From Himantopus leucocephalus (Eukaryota > Chordata > Aves > Charadriiformes > Recurvirostridae): 64,000 nt of DNA. Each line of letters begins with the position of its first letter. Within the stretch, counting starts at the first letter, position 1. Positions 22,754 through 36,640 of the stretch are shown piece by piece. Location: the NCBI GenBank assembly GCA_003993805.1, contig RSEF01000004.1:15192633-15256632 (forward strand). Direction: 5' to 3'. The position numbers were made by a program, and so were the translations under genes. The notes beneath the pieces are model-generated. The model did not search any database, had not been told where the DNA came from, and saw nothing but the letters and a program-made list of their open reading frames with translations.

Positions 22754-25700
22754 ACTTTGCTCATGTCCCTGCCGTCACCCACCCCTCCATCACCTGCCCG
22801 TGCCACCCCAGCCCTCAAACCCATGCCAACGTTTAAGGGAGGACCATCCTCGTGGGAGTGCTTGGCTAAGAGGCTGCCCAAGGGGCAGCACATCTCAGTT
22901 TTGGAGAGAAGAACACAAGTGATGGATAGGTACCCAGCGCCACCCGAACCAAATGCTCCACTCACCTAACAAAATGACGGCTGACATTCATGACAGACCC
23001 CTGCGAACAACGACGGAAGGGGAAATACAAAGGCAAATGGAGCCTACAGGCTCTGGCTTTGTAGTAGAAATATCATCGGGGAGGAACGGTGTCGTCGAGG
23101 TGGCTGCAGGGTGCCATGGGTACCCTGCGGTGCTCGTAGCTCCCGCAGTCGCTGCCGACGCTACTGGCCTCATCTGGACAAAATCCAGCTGCTTCCACCC
23201 CTCAAAGCAGGTCTTCATAGATGGCCATTTATTATCTAAAGGAGGAAGAAGCAGCTTCTCTTCTAAACCTTACAGCCCGCTCTGCCGCTGGGATAAAAGG
23301 TGGTGGGAAGGATGCGACCTCCACATCCACGGAGACACGGCAGCGACAGGCTGGTGAGGGGCAAGAGAGCCCCCAAAGCTGCCCCTTAACTCCGCTTTCC
23401 CACCCGGTGAGCTTTTGCAAGCTCTTTCGGCTGAAAGCCACCCAGAATTGAGGTTCTCCAAAGGATTTAACAAAATCCATACAGCACCTTATTCCCTTTT
23501 AGGCTTAACGATCTTACTCTCAGATCTGCCATTAAAAGGCGCAGAAGGCAGAAGCTCGGGGATCCCGCACTTCGTACAGGCCCTGTACAAACACCTCCAA
23601 TCCCATTTCGGACCTTCCGAACTTTTTAGCGCTGTTTCGGGCAGCAGCCGTCGATGACGTAGGGGCTCTCGTCTATTTTGAGCTCGAACTGATTGGCAAT
23701 TTGGAAGAGCGCACTGCAAATTGCTCTGCTAATCACAGCAACTCCAGCCATGTAACTATATTAAAATAACATCAGTGCTGAAACAGAAAACCGGGAACAG
23801 CCAGGAAATGCTGAGTTGAGCTTTCCTGCTCTGGATCCTTCATCTTGCCCACTTGTATCGGGATGCTGCAGCCTCCCTCTTTTTTTTTTCCCCTCCGCAG
23901 CGATCTGGTTCCAGATTCCAGATGGCTGCTCGCACCCGTTCAACAATAATAACACTCCGTATTTCAGCGCCGCTTTATGTTTCCTAAGCGCTGGGGCGCG
24001 TTTTCAGAAAAGCGAGTGGTTTTTTTTGCGACGGCCGCGCTCAAGCACTGGGTATTGACTTTCTCAGGCTGCAGTCATCTGCCCGATGCCACCCGCCTGC
24101 CGGCACACATCCCTCACTGCTGCAGAGCTGTATTTTTAAAATGCGAGTGTCAACCGTACCTGGAAAAGGCCACTCATACGGCTGAAAAATAATGTATCTC
24201 TCCAAGGAAACATTGACAGACGCAGAATAAGGAGAAGATTTAAAATTCCTCTTATGCCAAGTTGCCTCTAAATCCTTTTACTGGAGATAGGGAGAGACGG
24301 GGCTTATCGGCAAGACGGGGAAGCTGGCAATCTGCTCCAAGCACGTGGGTGCCTGCGTCTGCCCTCAAGCCCTGTGCAGCTCTGCCTTCCCCCAGCTCGA
24401 CACCGAAAGAGCCTTAGGGAGCATCAGCCTCTCCTCTGTCTCCTAACAGCCTGCGAGGACAGACCGGGTTTCCATCCCTTGCGGTAAAGACAGCCGGTGC
24501 CCCCCCTCCCTCTCTCCCTCCCTCCCACACGGGCAGGGAGACATCCCAGCATCTCCCACCAGGCTCTGGAGAACTTGGGGCCCCAACTCCCACTCCAAGG
24601 TATGAGCTCTTCTGTCGTGGAGACATGACGACCCTGTGAAGCAAGCTATGAAAAGTGCGTTCTGTGTGTGTTATTTTCCAGCTCATCAGTTCAGATTTTT
24701 TTTTTTAAAAAAATCATTAAAAAGTTTTGTTCGGATAAACCAAACGTTGTCCTGCAGACTCCAAGCAGGGACACACCCCCAAGGCTGGTCCTGGTCACCG
24801 CCATCGGTCAACCAAGCCGTGGTCATTTGGGTTCAGTGCGCGGTGCTCTCCGAGCGCGGGCAGAGGGACAGGACCCTGCTGGGGAAGGGGGTGTGCTGCA
24901 CCCAGGCTGTCTGCGTGGGACAGGCATCAGCAAGTGTGAGGGAAAGGGCTCTCCAGTAGACGTGGATTCAAAATCTTCAGGCAGAAGAATCTGCCTCCTC
25001 CCATATGCTGAAGGGTGTCCCAATTACTGACTGTCCTAAACAACAGATAAAAAATGGGAAGGGGAACAATATCCTCGCTGCTGGCTGACAAACACAAAGG
25101 TCGATATGGAAGGATAAATCGCCCCGTTCTCCCCTTCCGTGCATTCCGCTTGCATCGGTGAAATATCCTCTACAACGGATTAAATCAAAGTCCATCGTCA
25201 AGTTCAAGAACACGTTTAACGCAGGTCTATTCATTTCAAGGAGGGTCTGTACAATGGATGGCTTTCCCCTTCAAAAATTATTCAAAACTGCCCGCTTCCT
25301 TTTCATTCTTCCGCATCTTAACATTTAAAAAAGAAATACGGCATATTTGTAACAGGAGAAACGTGTTGTGCAAATCATAGCCTGCTGTAAAAAGTATATT
25401 TCACAAAGACTTTCCACAGTACAGGGACAAGGACCACTTGTTGATAAATTACTTTCACTCGGAGAGTGGAAAGACATATTTGTATGCACCATGAGTGGTG
25501 CTATTGTTGAGCAATTTGATGGAAGTCCAGTAAAACGCGTTGTGCGGGTTTTATTTAACCTCATTTAAATCAAATTAATGGATAGGGATGGTGTCTAGGG
25601 ACAAAGCGGACTCCTATAGCTAGATGCACCAAAGCGTACCTTTTGAGTTAAGGAATATCTAGACCGAATCATTCACTTAGGCTGCCCCTATCCCTTTAGG

Positions 25701-27618
25701 ATTTACCTATANTTACGTCACACGAGGAATGGGCAGCAAGGACGCAGCGCCGTGCACCACCGTTTCAGATAGCTCTGCCGACAGATCTTACACGAAACCA
25801 GAAACCTGCAACGAGAGCAGCCTCCGTTCGAAGCTCAAGACCACGCACGGATTTGCTGACGGAAAGAGGTTTGCTACCGCTGCAGGAGCTGCAGGTAGAC
25901 GCCTGCGCTTAAAAAAACAAAATGAAACCACAATCCCCACTACCATAAAACCAGCATGGACACAGAGCCAAAAGCCGAGATGCATTCAAACCACGCGGCA
26001 GGCTTTTAAAACCGAAGACACGGGTAAAAAGTGTTTTGGGTAAATGCTGGCTGGGAAGTCGGGGAGAAGAGCCTGGGTTTTGTACCCGAACTCTTCCTGC
26101 GGCGCAGGGGAAATGAGCCCCGGGGATCCATGCCGGGGAAATGCCGCGTCCATCCCGAAACGAGAAAGTTCATTTTGAAGATTTAGACTGCTGGAAATTA
26201 GTGCAGAGCTCCGGATCACAAAGATAACAGGCTGCCTAAAAATGACCTGGGATTTCATTAGGGCTAATAACTGCGGAAAAAAAATGCTCCCAAACGTGCA
26301 TTACAAATTCAGTCTGTAGAAATTCTTTCAAAGGTATCTCGGTTAAAGCAAATGATGTGCAGGCATTTGATTTGCAGCAAATAAGCGATTCTGCCTCTGG
26401 GAGCAGCAGCGGGAGCAGGAGCCGGTGGGGAGGGAGGCTGCAAGGAAAAGCGGGGACAGGCTGAGCCTCTGCCGGGGTGGGATGGAGAGCAACCGAGACC
26501 TTTGCCATGGCCCAGGACCTCCGGTGAACTCTACCTGCACAAGCGCCTACAGCTCCAAAGCAGGAATTGATCGACTCTCCTCTTTGCTGAACAAAATGCA
26601 GTTGCAACACGGGAGTTTGGAGAACTTCAGCGCGGAAGAAAACCACGGCGGGGACGTAGAGTGAAGGCGAGCGGGCAGAGGTACCGGGTGCCCAACCTCG
26701 CCACAGCACCACGCAGTCCAATGCAACAAGTTGCCATCACCGAGTCTCTCCGCTGGTGAATCGGAGATGTTTTCCCGGTTGAAGAATGGGAGAGGGATCT
26801 CCCCTGCGGTCTAGCAGGCACCGGCATAAGCCAGCGCCATGAAAAAGCCAGCCTAAGTCTTAGCGGGAAGGATGAGAGCGGCGACCCACTAAAGAAACTT
26901 AAGAGCAATGCATAAATTAAATCTTAAACTAGTCCTCAAGCTGTGTCCACAGCTCTTGGTTAAGGAAAAGACGTTAGCGGCAACGTCTTGAAGTCACTTA
27001 GAGGATTCCTATCCACTACCACGGAGAGGTGACGCCGTGAATGATGCAGCAGGCAGAGCCTGGTTTTTCACCCTGGCTCTTAAAAATGGGGATTGGCATG
27101 TTGAAGTATATCTAAAGCACAGGGGACAGGCGGCTTTCACAGCAGGACAAGGCCTGCAGCAATTTAAAGCGATGGCTTTTGGCTTGCCGCGTTGGAGAGG
27201 TTAATGGAGAGGGTATTGGACGGCGTGTCTCTCAGCCTGTTTGTTAAACCGACATGATATCCCGGTGCATGCTAAAAATCTCTGAGCAGGAACTGATAAA
27301 TGGGCTGCGGGAAGCTTAGGGCTGCAAAGCTGAAACTAGATCCCAAAGAAATGTGAGTTGTTTCAAAAAGAGCCAATTTACCCAGGGCACGGCGAGGTGG
27401 AAGCCGGCAGCGCCTACACGAGAACGGGAGCTGTCAGGACCGGCCAACCCCTCGCGCGCTCCTGGACGCGGTTTTGAAGCGCTTGGGTTGTGTCACAAAA
27501 GGTTTATTTGCAAGTTTGTCGATATTTCACAGCGCTGTGTGGGAAAGCAGAGCTCTTTCAGGGGGAAGCGGAGTGGGACGTAGCACCCTGAGCGCTACAG
27601 CCCGGCTCAGCCCTGGTA
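22754..27618. other. Non-coding sequence between solo LTR and assembly gap
   Basis: No gene is recognisable. It contains a C/T-rich simple tract at 24,501-24,526, short T and A runs near 24,698, and a single-N join at 25,712. Composition is mixed, with several modest CpG patches. Confidence 0.6.
24501..24526. repeat. (CCCT)n-like pyrimidine tract
   Basis: About 26 bases of C-rich pyrimidine sequence with CCCT and CTCC units. It is a simple repeat. Confidence 0.75.
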
Positions 27619-27718
27619 NNNNNNNNNNNNNNNNNNNNNNNNNNNNNNNNNNNNNNNNNNNNNNNNNNNNNNNNNNNNNNNNNNNNNNNNNNNNNNNNNN
27701 NNNNNNNNNNNNNNNNNN
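27619..27718. other. Assembly gap (100 N)
   Basis: Exactly 100 N, with an A- and GA-rich simple sequence on the right edge, which is the probable cause of the assembly break. Confidence 0.99.
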
Positions 27719-27840
27719 AAAAAAGGAGAAGAAGAAGAAGAAACCAAAAGAGAGAGAGAATGAATGAGGGTACAATGGGGAACTTGAATCACTGAGAGAA
27801 AGGGAGGAGAAAAAAAAAAAAAGAAGAAGAAGAAGAAAAA
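27719..27840. repeat. GA/GAA-rich low-complexity sequence
   Basis: Purine-only stretches with (GAA)n and (GA)n runs extend from the gap edge to about 27,840, including AAGAAGAAGAAGAAG near 27,820-27,836. This is simple repeat sequence. Confidence 0.8.
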
Positions 27841-27959
27841 GGCATCAAGTGTAGGTATAATTGCAAAGCACCGGCACACTTCTGGCACCTGGGAAAAAAA
27901 GGAATTGTAGATGATTCAGGAGTATGACAAAGAATCCCTTCAACAAGTCGTCTTTTATC

Positions 27960-28142
27960 ACAACTTTGCTGCTACACAGCTACACTGCAACAGGGAGAAA
28001 TTGCATCATGTCAACAGCAAGTTTATAAAGATAAACTGACTCTGAAGACANACAACTTTGCTGCTACACAGCTACACTGCAACAGGGAGAAATTGCATCA
28101 TGTCAACAGCAAGTTTATAAAGATAAACTGACTCTGAAGACA
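27960..28142. repeat. Perfect 91-bp direct duplication across a single N
   Basis: Bases 27,960-28,050 and 28,052-28,142 are identical over 91 bases and separated by one N. A perfect repeat meeting exactly at a join character is best explained by two contig ends that overlap but were not merged. The true sequence probably has one copy. Confidence 0.85.
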
Positions 28143-31100
28143 GTGGAAATATGCTGGCAGTTACTTTGTGTTTTGCTTATCACGCGGCAATAAATTCACC
28201 GAGAAGAGCGCAAACAGGATATTAGAAACAAAACCACACTTGCACCTAAAAGGGTCAGCTCCGCAACATTCCGGGACGCAGCCCCAACCGCCCGCGGAGG
28301 GGGGAAGGTCCGAGGCAGCCTCCCGCTGCGGAGCATCCCTGCGCGCGGGGGGAGCATGCGGCCCGCCGCCAGCCTCTCCCCGCGTCACGCCGGCTCCCAG
28401 ACCCCAATCCCCGACGGGCAGAGCCGAAGGGACGCTCAATCCCGGCTCCTGTTTAAAACAGCAGCTCCTTCCGCCAGCTGTTACAAAACACGACGACGTC
28501 TTTCTTTGCAGCAAAGGTTGAAGTCTCCCAACGCAAAGTGCAGTAACGCTATTAGCTCACGGCTAAAATACTGACTGCGTACGGGTGACCGAGTGCCACG
28601 TCACGTTTTTTGGCCCAAGGACGGTGGCACGAAACCAAGAACCGCCGAGAGCTTAAGGGACCTTTCACCGCTCCGTGTGGGAACTGACCGCGTCCGTGGG
28701 GACCAGAGAAACCTTTACAAAGCGCTTGCCCCGGCAAAACAGCAGCGTTGCCCTAGCAAAGCCTAAACGGTGGATGGGTTAGGAGCTCGGGAATGAAATA
28801 CTCTTCACCACTTCTTCCCGAGCGCTCGCCGGCCGGGGTGGTTGTGCTATTGTCTTGAAGGGCTTCTCCCGCTTCCTTTCGTGGGCTCCTTCGCCCTCCT
28901 CCCCATCTCACCCCTCCGCTCCATCCCAGAGAACGCTGCTGGTTTAAATGCAAATAGTGCACATGCAGGCGCAGGATCTTTTTTTAAATTCTGAAAGCTG
29001 AGACTTCTAAGTTTATCTCAGAAGGACACTGGAAAGATGAATAGAGAGAAATTATGCAGAGAAAGAGAAAATATTCAAAGAGTAGAATTATGTATGCATA
29101 ATTGCCTGGCTCCCTGGGGTGCATGGGCGAGTACACCAAGTCACTTTGTGAAATCATTCCCCACAACTCCTGTATCCTAATTATAGTGCTGTAAGTGGGG
29201 AGAAGCTAATTTTTAAACAGTCCTGATGGGGTAACTGGAAGAGCCTTGAGGATGCTGTTAACCCCTTGCCTACTGCGGGTCTTCAAGCAAAGAACCAAAC
29301 ACAGAAGAAATGAATGAAATGCCGGCGAACCCAACGCATCATCCTCTGGTTGATTTTAAGGTGTCCAGTACGAGAACCAAGCAAGCACAAGCCTTCAGGC
29401 TACAGGCGAAGAAGGGCAGACCTGAAGAAATAGGCCAGAATGAAAAAAACCACCAGAAAACATGTCCTCTGCCCACACTTCAAAGAAGTCTGGAGTCAGC
29501 GTTACGGTGTTTCTGTGTCCCTTTGCTCCGTACAGCACGTTCTCAGCCAAAACCTTTATAAACCCTAAATATGCCCCTACAGGAACCACTTTATCCATCC
29601 AGAAAATGCAACCGCAGCTGTGCGGTTCCTCGGCACGTCCCCCAGTGCAACATGAGCAGAAAGAGCTCAATTCGGTGCTCCCCGACAGCAGCCGGCTGCT
29701 TTGCACGGGAAGGACCTGGTTCCAGCGAGGATCTGCTGACGCGACGCCTTACCATGCCCACGCGGGTCATAGGCATCGACGCAACAGCAGGCGAGAAAGA
29801 TCAAAACTATGTGGTTTTGATCCATTACCAATGAGATGCTCGAACGTGACTTCTTTCACAGGAAAAAGAAAAGGCAGTAGCAGGACGGCGCTGCCTCTAA
29901 CCCGTGCTCTCACGCTGCCCGGCGACCTCGGCTAACGCAGAAATCAGCCACCAACCGTCTCTTATTCTTGCCACGCTCAACAAGTTTAAGCTAACTAAAA
30001 ACGCTCCTGGAAGTCCCTAAACTCTGATATTTTGACTAAAACTGTCACTAGTATTTTGACCAAATTCCCTTTCAATTTCTCAGCCTGGTAATGTTTGTTC
30101 TCATTTACAACAAATTACAACAAAAAGTTCCAATTAGCGCTGTTTTTCCTGATGCAGGCACACAATATTAATGAGGAAAAAAGACAAAATACTCCTTCTA
30201 CCCCCCCTTAGGCAGGCAAAGAATTATTTTTTCCCTCAGCCATGCCCTGCACAATGCCACTAAAAGCACGAAAAAGCCACTCAGGGCTTCCTCGCCGGGG
30301 CTGGCACAGCACACGCGCTGGGCTGCGGCCGTTTCAGCCCACTCCGTGCAATACCTGGACTCCAACGTCTGTCTCCGGCAGAGAGAGAAAAGCGCAGGCT
30401 TTCACCTCAGACTGCATCAGTTTAAATCCCCTGGGTATTTGGGTCTTGGCATTCCTACCACGGTTGTTCAGGGGGTCCCCTCCCTGGATCCCCGGCGGAA
30501 GCCACCCATGGAGTTGGATGTCCTTCAGCACAGGTCTGGGTAATGGAAGGCAGACACTTGCAGTTCCCTTCTCTGAGAAAAGCCACCTCCAAAATTTTAT
30601 AGATATCCATGGGATTCAAGACCAGAAGACCATTTAAGAGGACCTCCTACAATAATAAGCAATTAAATCGTACCCAGTCACCTCTTTGTTGAGGCCAATT
30701 ATTTGCTCAGAGGAGAATTTCTAGAAAGACGTGCTTGACTTCAAGCCTTGATCTCAGCACGTGAAGAACTCTCAGTGCAGTCTTACAAGTGATGAACTCT
30801 CTGCCAAGCCCATATTAATATCTAACCCTTACGTTCCAAAAATTAAATATTCAAGTCAAATTGAATAGTTATTTTTCGGCCAAAGCAATAGACACAATTT
30901 TACTACTTAATCCTCTCACATTGTCTCAAGCTCACTCAAATTACAGCCATTTGAACTGTGATCTGAGCTCCCTTGTGCTTAACGAACTAATTAGACCAAG
31001 GACAGCCGAACTTCCCAACTTCCTGAATACTAAAATCTTCGTCAGGCCAAGAGCCGCAGGACAAGCACTACACAGCGTGCAAAGGGGAAGGAGAGGAGCG

Positions 31101-34100
31101 AAGAGCAGGAGCAGGTCCCAGGTGGGCGACTTGGCCCCAGGGGCATCCCAAGGCAGGGATGTAAGGCAGGGGGTACAACCGGGATGAGCTGGAAAAAGAA
31201 AATCAGTACAGACTGGAAGAGAGAGTTCTACTGCATATTTTCTCTATTTCTTTGGAAAGAAATGTTCTGTTCAGTCTGAAGAAAACACGTCGTTTACAGA
31301 CCCTCATTAGGCACAGGGAGGACCAGACCTGCAGTACCATTCTTGGGGGAGCAGGAGGTGATGGCGATGGTCAGGGACTCCTTTATGTGAACCAAGTGAC
31401 TTGGACCCACCTTTCCCTCTTTCAGAAGATGGCCACAAGCACCAAAAGAACAAGGTATTTTGGAGTCATCACGCTTGGCAAAAGCAAACATGGACTGCAA
31501 CGTTGTCTTTTCTCTCTGGACCAAAGATCATTTCAGCACTCGGGCAAAAGTGAAGAAGTTCTAACAGGAAAACCTGACAGAGACCCTCAAAGGCCTGTTC
31601 TTCCCCCAAAAGAGGAGACTCTGCTTTATAACCTTATTTTGGGTGATGGTGAGATTCCAGCTCTCTCCTTTTGATGCTGTTTTCAAAAACCTCAACAAGG
31701 AGTGCTCAATTTGCCCAAGTTCAGATGGCCCCTCAGGCGAGCGGGTTTCAGCTTGCACCTCGTATCGTTCCCTGTCATGTCCTCTCCAACAAGGGGAGGA
31801 TGATACAACCACGGAAACTTCAGCGGATTTGGGATGGCATCTAGCTGTGGCACACAAGGTCAGTGCTGTAAAATACAGACACACAAGACTGTCTGTGCAA
31901 ATTTACTTCTCTTGTTCTTGGGAGAAGAGAGAAACCAAAACTCCTGGGAGAATAACAGATGCAAAGGAAGAGTTTGAGGATGAGAAGTAGGGCTGGACCA
32001 CAACATGATGACAGGAGCACCTCACCTCTAGCTCAGGACTGGACCCAGCTAAATAGCGAACCAAGAATTCCCCGATAGATATTTTATTGCTGAGCCTGGT
32101 TTTGAGCCTGCCGTAGACATCAGCAGCACGATAGCCTCCTGCTTGACAGTCCAACAGAAATGACAACACCTAAGCAGAGACTGGAATTGCTCTGTCTGCA
32201 CTCAAAGGTGGTCCTGTCTGAACGAAAATGTGTAAATAAATTTGCACCACCTGGGTGAAGTTCTCTGGGTGAGCTCCAGGGTTGTCAATATAAGACCCAT
32301 CAACCACACTAACATCGTATTATTAAATGTGAAAAGCCCAAAGGTATTCCCAAAGAAGAAACAAATACAGATGTCACGATGAGATAACTAAATTCAGTTT
32401 GATGCAGCATCATTGCATTTGCCACCAGCAGACCATGAGGGAGGAGGTCAGAACGGACAGAAAGGTTCCAAGGGTGAGGTCACAGGCTTACTCAATAAGA
32501 CTTCATAATGCCAGATATGTCTACTGCCCTTTTAGACCATCACTTCTTGCAGACAAGACATTAGAGGAGAGTTTAAGGAGGATCTGTAGGCACAGAAGAT
32601 ATTCCTGCAGGAGCCTGTTCAAACCACTTTGAGCGTAACACAAGAGCGGGCTCGCCAGTGTTGGAAAGACACAACCAGGGTATTCCCCAGGAGACGCAAC
32701 GGGTGGTACAGAGGCAGAGACTGCAGGACCAAGCATCGTTGGGCAAGGGCAGGAAGGAGGAACCCTAGAAGAAGACTGAATTCAGGCAGATTTCCACGAG
32801 GATTTGCAAACTGGCTAAGAGGGTGTCAGGGGACTGAGGACAAATCCACTCTAATTGCTTAGCTGGGTCCTCGGCATCTGCCAGAGACAGATCATCACGT
32901 TCAAATGGGCCACGTCACGGTGGGGAGGTTCTGAGATGGGACATCTTGCAAAGTAAGATCCAAGCAAGTCCTACGCCAGAGTCAGTCTCTCGGCAACACC
33001 AAAGGACAGACCAAGAGGAACAGAGTGCCTGTGTCACTCTTCCACCCTCAGAGCTTCAATCCGGTGTGGATGATCTTATGACAAGATCGATGAATCCTCA
33101 TATAGCAGCACTCAAGAAAAACGTTGCTTCAGAAGGGCTCTTGTGTGAGTATTTGGAGCGAAGAGGAGTTTGGGAGGGATGGGTGATGAACGAAAAACAA
33201 AGGAACATCACCAGCTGCTGGAAGCACTGTACCACCTTTTGTACAAACACACCTCTCTCGGGGTGATACTTAAAAACTACCTGCAAAATCATTTCCTTTT
33301 TCCAAACCTTCTCCCCGTAGCACTTTGCATCTGCACAGAAAACAGGAATACGGATGTGTATGATGCAAAGAGAGTTCCCGTGTAATTTGCTCCGATGGGC
33401 TCCAGGGCCAGGCAGCCCTGGGTGAGAGGCATCCACAGCAGCTTTCGCATCCACGCTTGCGTAGGTGAGCGCATCTCCCTCAGCTCCGGGTAAGTGAGCG
33501 CTGCGCTCACCACCCTCCTGCAAGCCCCAGGTTCTTTGGAGGGATGCACTCCGAAATCCTGGGCATCACGAACCTCACGCTGCTGCGGACCTGCCAGTAC
33601 CCCGGGACGTTACAACGGTTACACGCCTCCAAGAAGACCGCAACGGGCTATATCTCCAAAATGCCTCTAGTTAGACCACAACCACGCCAAAAGAAAAACA
33701 ATCATCCTGACGCCTCTCGAGACAGAGCTGCCAGCAAGCGCCGCACAGCGCGTCAGCACGAGGACCGGAGGGTCTCCTCGGCACAGGGCTCGGCACTGCA
33801 CGGCCCGGAGCAAACCCCCATCCCCGCAAAGCCAAAGCTGAGGCACAGCAGTGCATCATTTGGGCAGGATACACAATCTAGGGCACAGATCTATAGACAA
33901 CAGCTTCTTCAGGAACCCAATTTCCACAATCACATAGTTTTTAATTTCCGCATTGACTTTAATTAAAAAAAAAAAATAAAAAAATTAAGAATCTTCCCCC
34001 ATCCTTCAGCCAGGTAAAATCACGTAAAAGCTCCCAGCTCTGGCTGGCGCAACGGACAGTATCACGAAGGGGAGGGAATGTTTGTAAAACGTTTTTAAAC

Positions 34101-35513
34101 TATTCAATTTGAAAGCAATTTGTGCGCAGCAGCAGTAGGCAGGCTTGACTGCAGCAAACAGACAGCAGGCTGGATCAATCGCGGGGCGGAGGTGGGTGCA
34201 GGAAAGCAGGAGCAGCAGACTGTGGCATTGAGGCTAATAGCTTTGTAGCAATTTATTCAGTGAGAAATACTGCATAGAGCGACACGGGGGGCTGCGCAGA
34301 AAGTAGGCAGAGAGGACGGCAATGCCTGGGAGGGAGACGGTCCCCAACTCCAGAGCGGCAGAGAGGATCGATACCAAACACTCCAGGAAAAGCAGGAAAC
34401 TCTTCTTCCCTTACAAAAAATAAATAAATGACAATTAATGGATCCAATCAGGCCATCTGCAAAAAGAAAAAAAAAAATGTCGTTGGAGAAATGTCATATA
34501 AAAAAAACCCAACCCATCAAGATAAAAGCTTCAGCGCCGTCCCAGCATCGCTCCTGGTGCGGTCCTTCCTTGCAGCCTGCAGGGGTTCGTGGCCCCGCCA
34601 CCTCACCCCGAAACAAACTCCTGTTGCCAGCAATGGGGACGGGCTCTTCCTCTTCTGTACCAATGACAAAGGAAACCCCGTGGAATAATTTCCGACGCCT
34701 TCCCCGGCTTGGTCACACATCGCTTCTTCAGCGGCGAAGCTTTACCTGGAGACACGCCACAATGTCCCCTCTCTCCCCGGTGGCCTTCATCCATGCTCTG
34801 GATGAATATTTAAGGAATGGACAGGGAGAGCTAATTCTGGGATAGAACGAAGGCTTTCTGGAACCCGCTTTTGACAAACGAGCAAAAAAATCGCCCTCGA
34901 TGGTTACGCGCGTCCTGTGATGGAAGCTCAAGAGCTCTGGATCTCCTTGCAGACAAAATTTGCTCTGAATGGCTCCTGCTGGTGTTTGCAGCCCAAGGAT
35001 AATGCGATGCTCTTTCCACATCACACTGTCTCCATGCCCAAGCACATATGGTCTGGCTAAATAAGAAGCCTTGGAAAGGCTGTCAACAAGACTAGAGGAA
35101 GGTGTGCATCTGTGCAGAAACATATGCATGCCCCAGCACTGCACGGAAAGGATGCTCGTGCCCAGAATCCCACCAAAACCTGCCCGGGTCTGCGGTGCAG
35201 GATCAGCGATGCTGCCGCTGCCGCTTTCCCAAACCCTTCCCCTCGCTCCCTTCGTGCTGCATGACTGAAACCCCATCAATCCACCTCCAAGGACCCTCTT
35301 TGCCAGGATATGTAAAGACGATGTTCCCTCTGAACTCGACCAGCACAGGCTTTCATAGCGTTGCTGCTGCCGCTCACTGATTTGTGTACCCGCTTATGTG
35401 TTTGCGGGAAAGTATGTGCTTTATATTCATCTATGAAAATCTCCCCCCTGGTACTAAAAGCAATGGAATAATCTACTATTTCAACTCGCATCCCTTAGAG
35501 AATTCTGCAGTTT

Positions 35514-35560
35514 AAAAAAAAAAAAAGGAAAAAAAGAAAAAGAAAAGAAAAAAAAAAAAA
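35514..35560 (+). repeat. A-rich tract
   Basis: About 47 bases of A interrupted only by G. It could be an old poly-A tail, but no retroposed gene body is recognisable to its left. Confidence 0.75.
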
Positions 35561-35840
35561 CCTGGTTGAATTTGATTAAACCTTTGGAATCTCTCCAATA
35601 TTTCCAGTTATTCCATCTGTAGAAACACTCTACTGGCACTTGGCACATTTATAGCATTAACTGCCTTCTAAATCAGCAGCAGTTCTGCCTAACAATTTGG
35701 CATTTGCACATTGCCTTGTAAATTACCCACCTTACATCTCTGGGTACGAGGACCGTCCCCTCCAAAAAGCCTATTACTGCCTTGTAGAAATTCTTCAGGA
35801 AGAAAATATCTTCTCGGGCTTGTCTCTTGACGAAAAGAGG

Positions 35841-35852
35841 AGGGGGGGGGGG
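35841..35852. repeat. Poly-G run
   Basis: A run of about a dozen G within GAGGAGG context. It is a simple homopolymer and a possible sequencing-error site. Confidence 0.7.
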
Positions 35853-36593
35853 AATGGCATTCAGTGGGCACGGGATTAACACTGTGGCTCATGGTGTTAC
35901 TATGGCAGTAAAACGAAACCCAATGCAACCAGCTGGTTGCTATACTGCTATTAGAGCCTCTTTTCTGTTTTTGACCTTTCTAGAACTCTCCGAAAGGCAT
36001 TAATCTATTCCAAATCCAGCCAGGATCTAAAGCGCGACGCAAGGTGAAGGTGTTGGCGAAGCGGTCCTCACGGCGGAGGGAACAATTACAATTCCGCCGG
36101 CGAGGATTTGCTTGCTTTTTTTGTGCTACCGCGCGGCGAAGTCAGGAACCAGGCTCGGAACGGCTGCAGCTCCAAATCAAGCCACAAAGCAGCAGGAAAC
36201 CACTCAGCAATATCAGCAGCGATTTGTGCATTTCTTGGTTGAAAACAAAGAGCGGAGAAGGTCGGCATTATTACCTCCCCGCTTCCAAGTCGCCTCTCTT
36301 CTTTTGTCTACCCAAATCGTTGGAGGCAAAAAACCTCCTCTTCCCAAACGGCTCCCGGCTCCAAGCTCTTTTGAAAACCCTTTCTCCTTATCTTTACCCA
36401 CACCTGACCCATTCTTCTTATGCCTCCCCATCGACAAAAGTGTAGGAAAATCGCCAAATTAAGCACCCAGCTCGTGCCCTCCTGCGGAACAGCCTCCTCC
36501 CTTGCCTGCACCTCACGCCTTGCTTTCTGCTGCTGAGCTCTGCTCTGGTTCGCTGGTCCTTCCCAGCATGGAAATGGTCTCCAGACTGTACAN

Positions 36594-36609
36594 AAAAAAA
36601 AAAAAAAAG

Positions 36610-36638
<29 letters not shown>
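36594..36638 (+). repeat. Poly-A tract next to a single-N join
   Basis: About 45 bases of A with one G, immediately after a single N at 36,593. The N suggests a contig join inside the homopolymer, so its length is unreliable. Confidence 0.85.

Positions 36639-36640
<2 letters not shown>

Noticed and set aside
36594..36638. Poly-A tract as the tail of a processed pseudogene
   Set aside because: No coding remnant, target duplication or gene-like sequence is recognisable to its left, and the tract abuts an assembly join.
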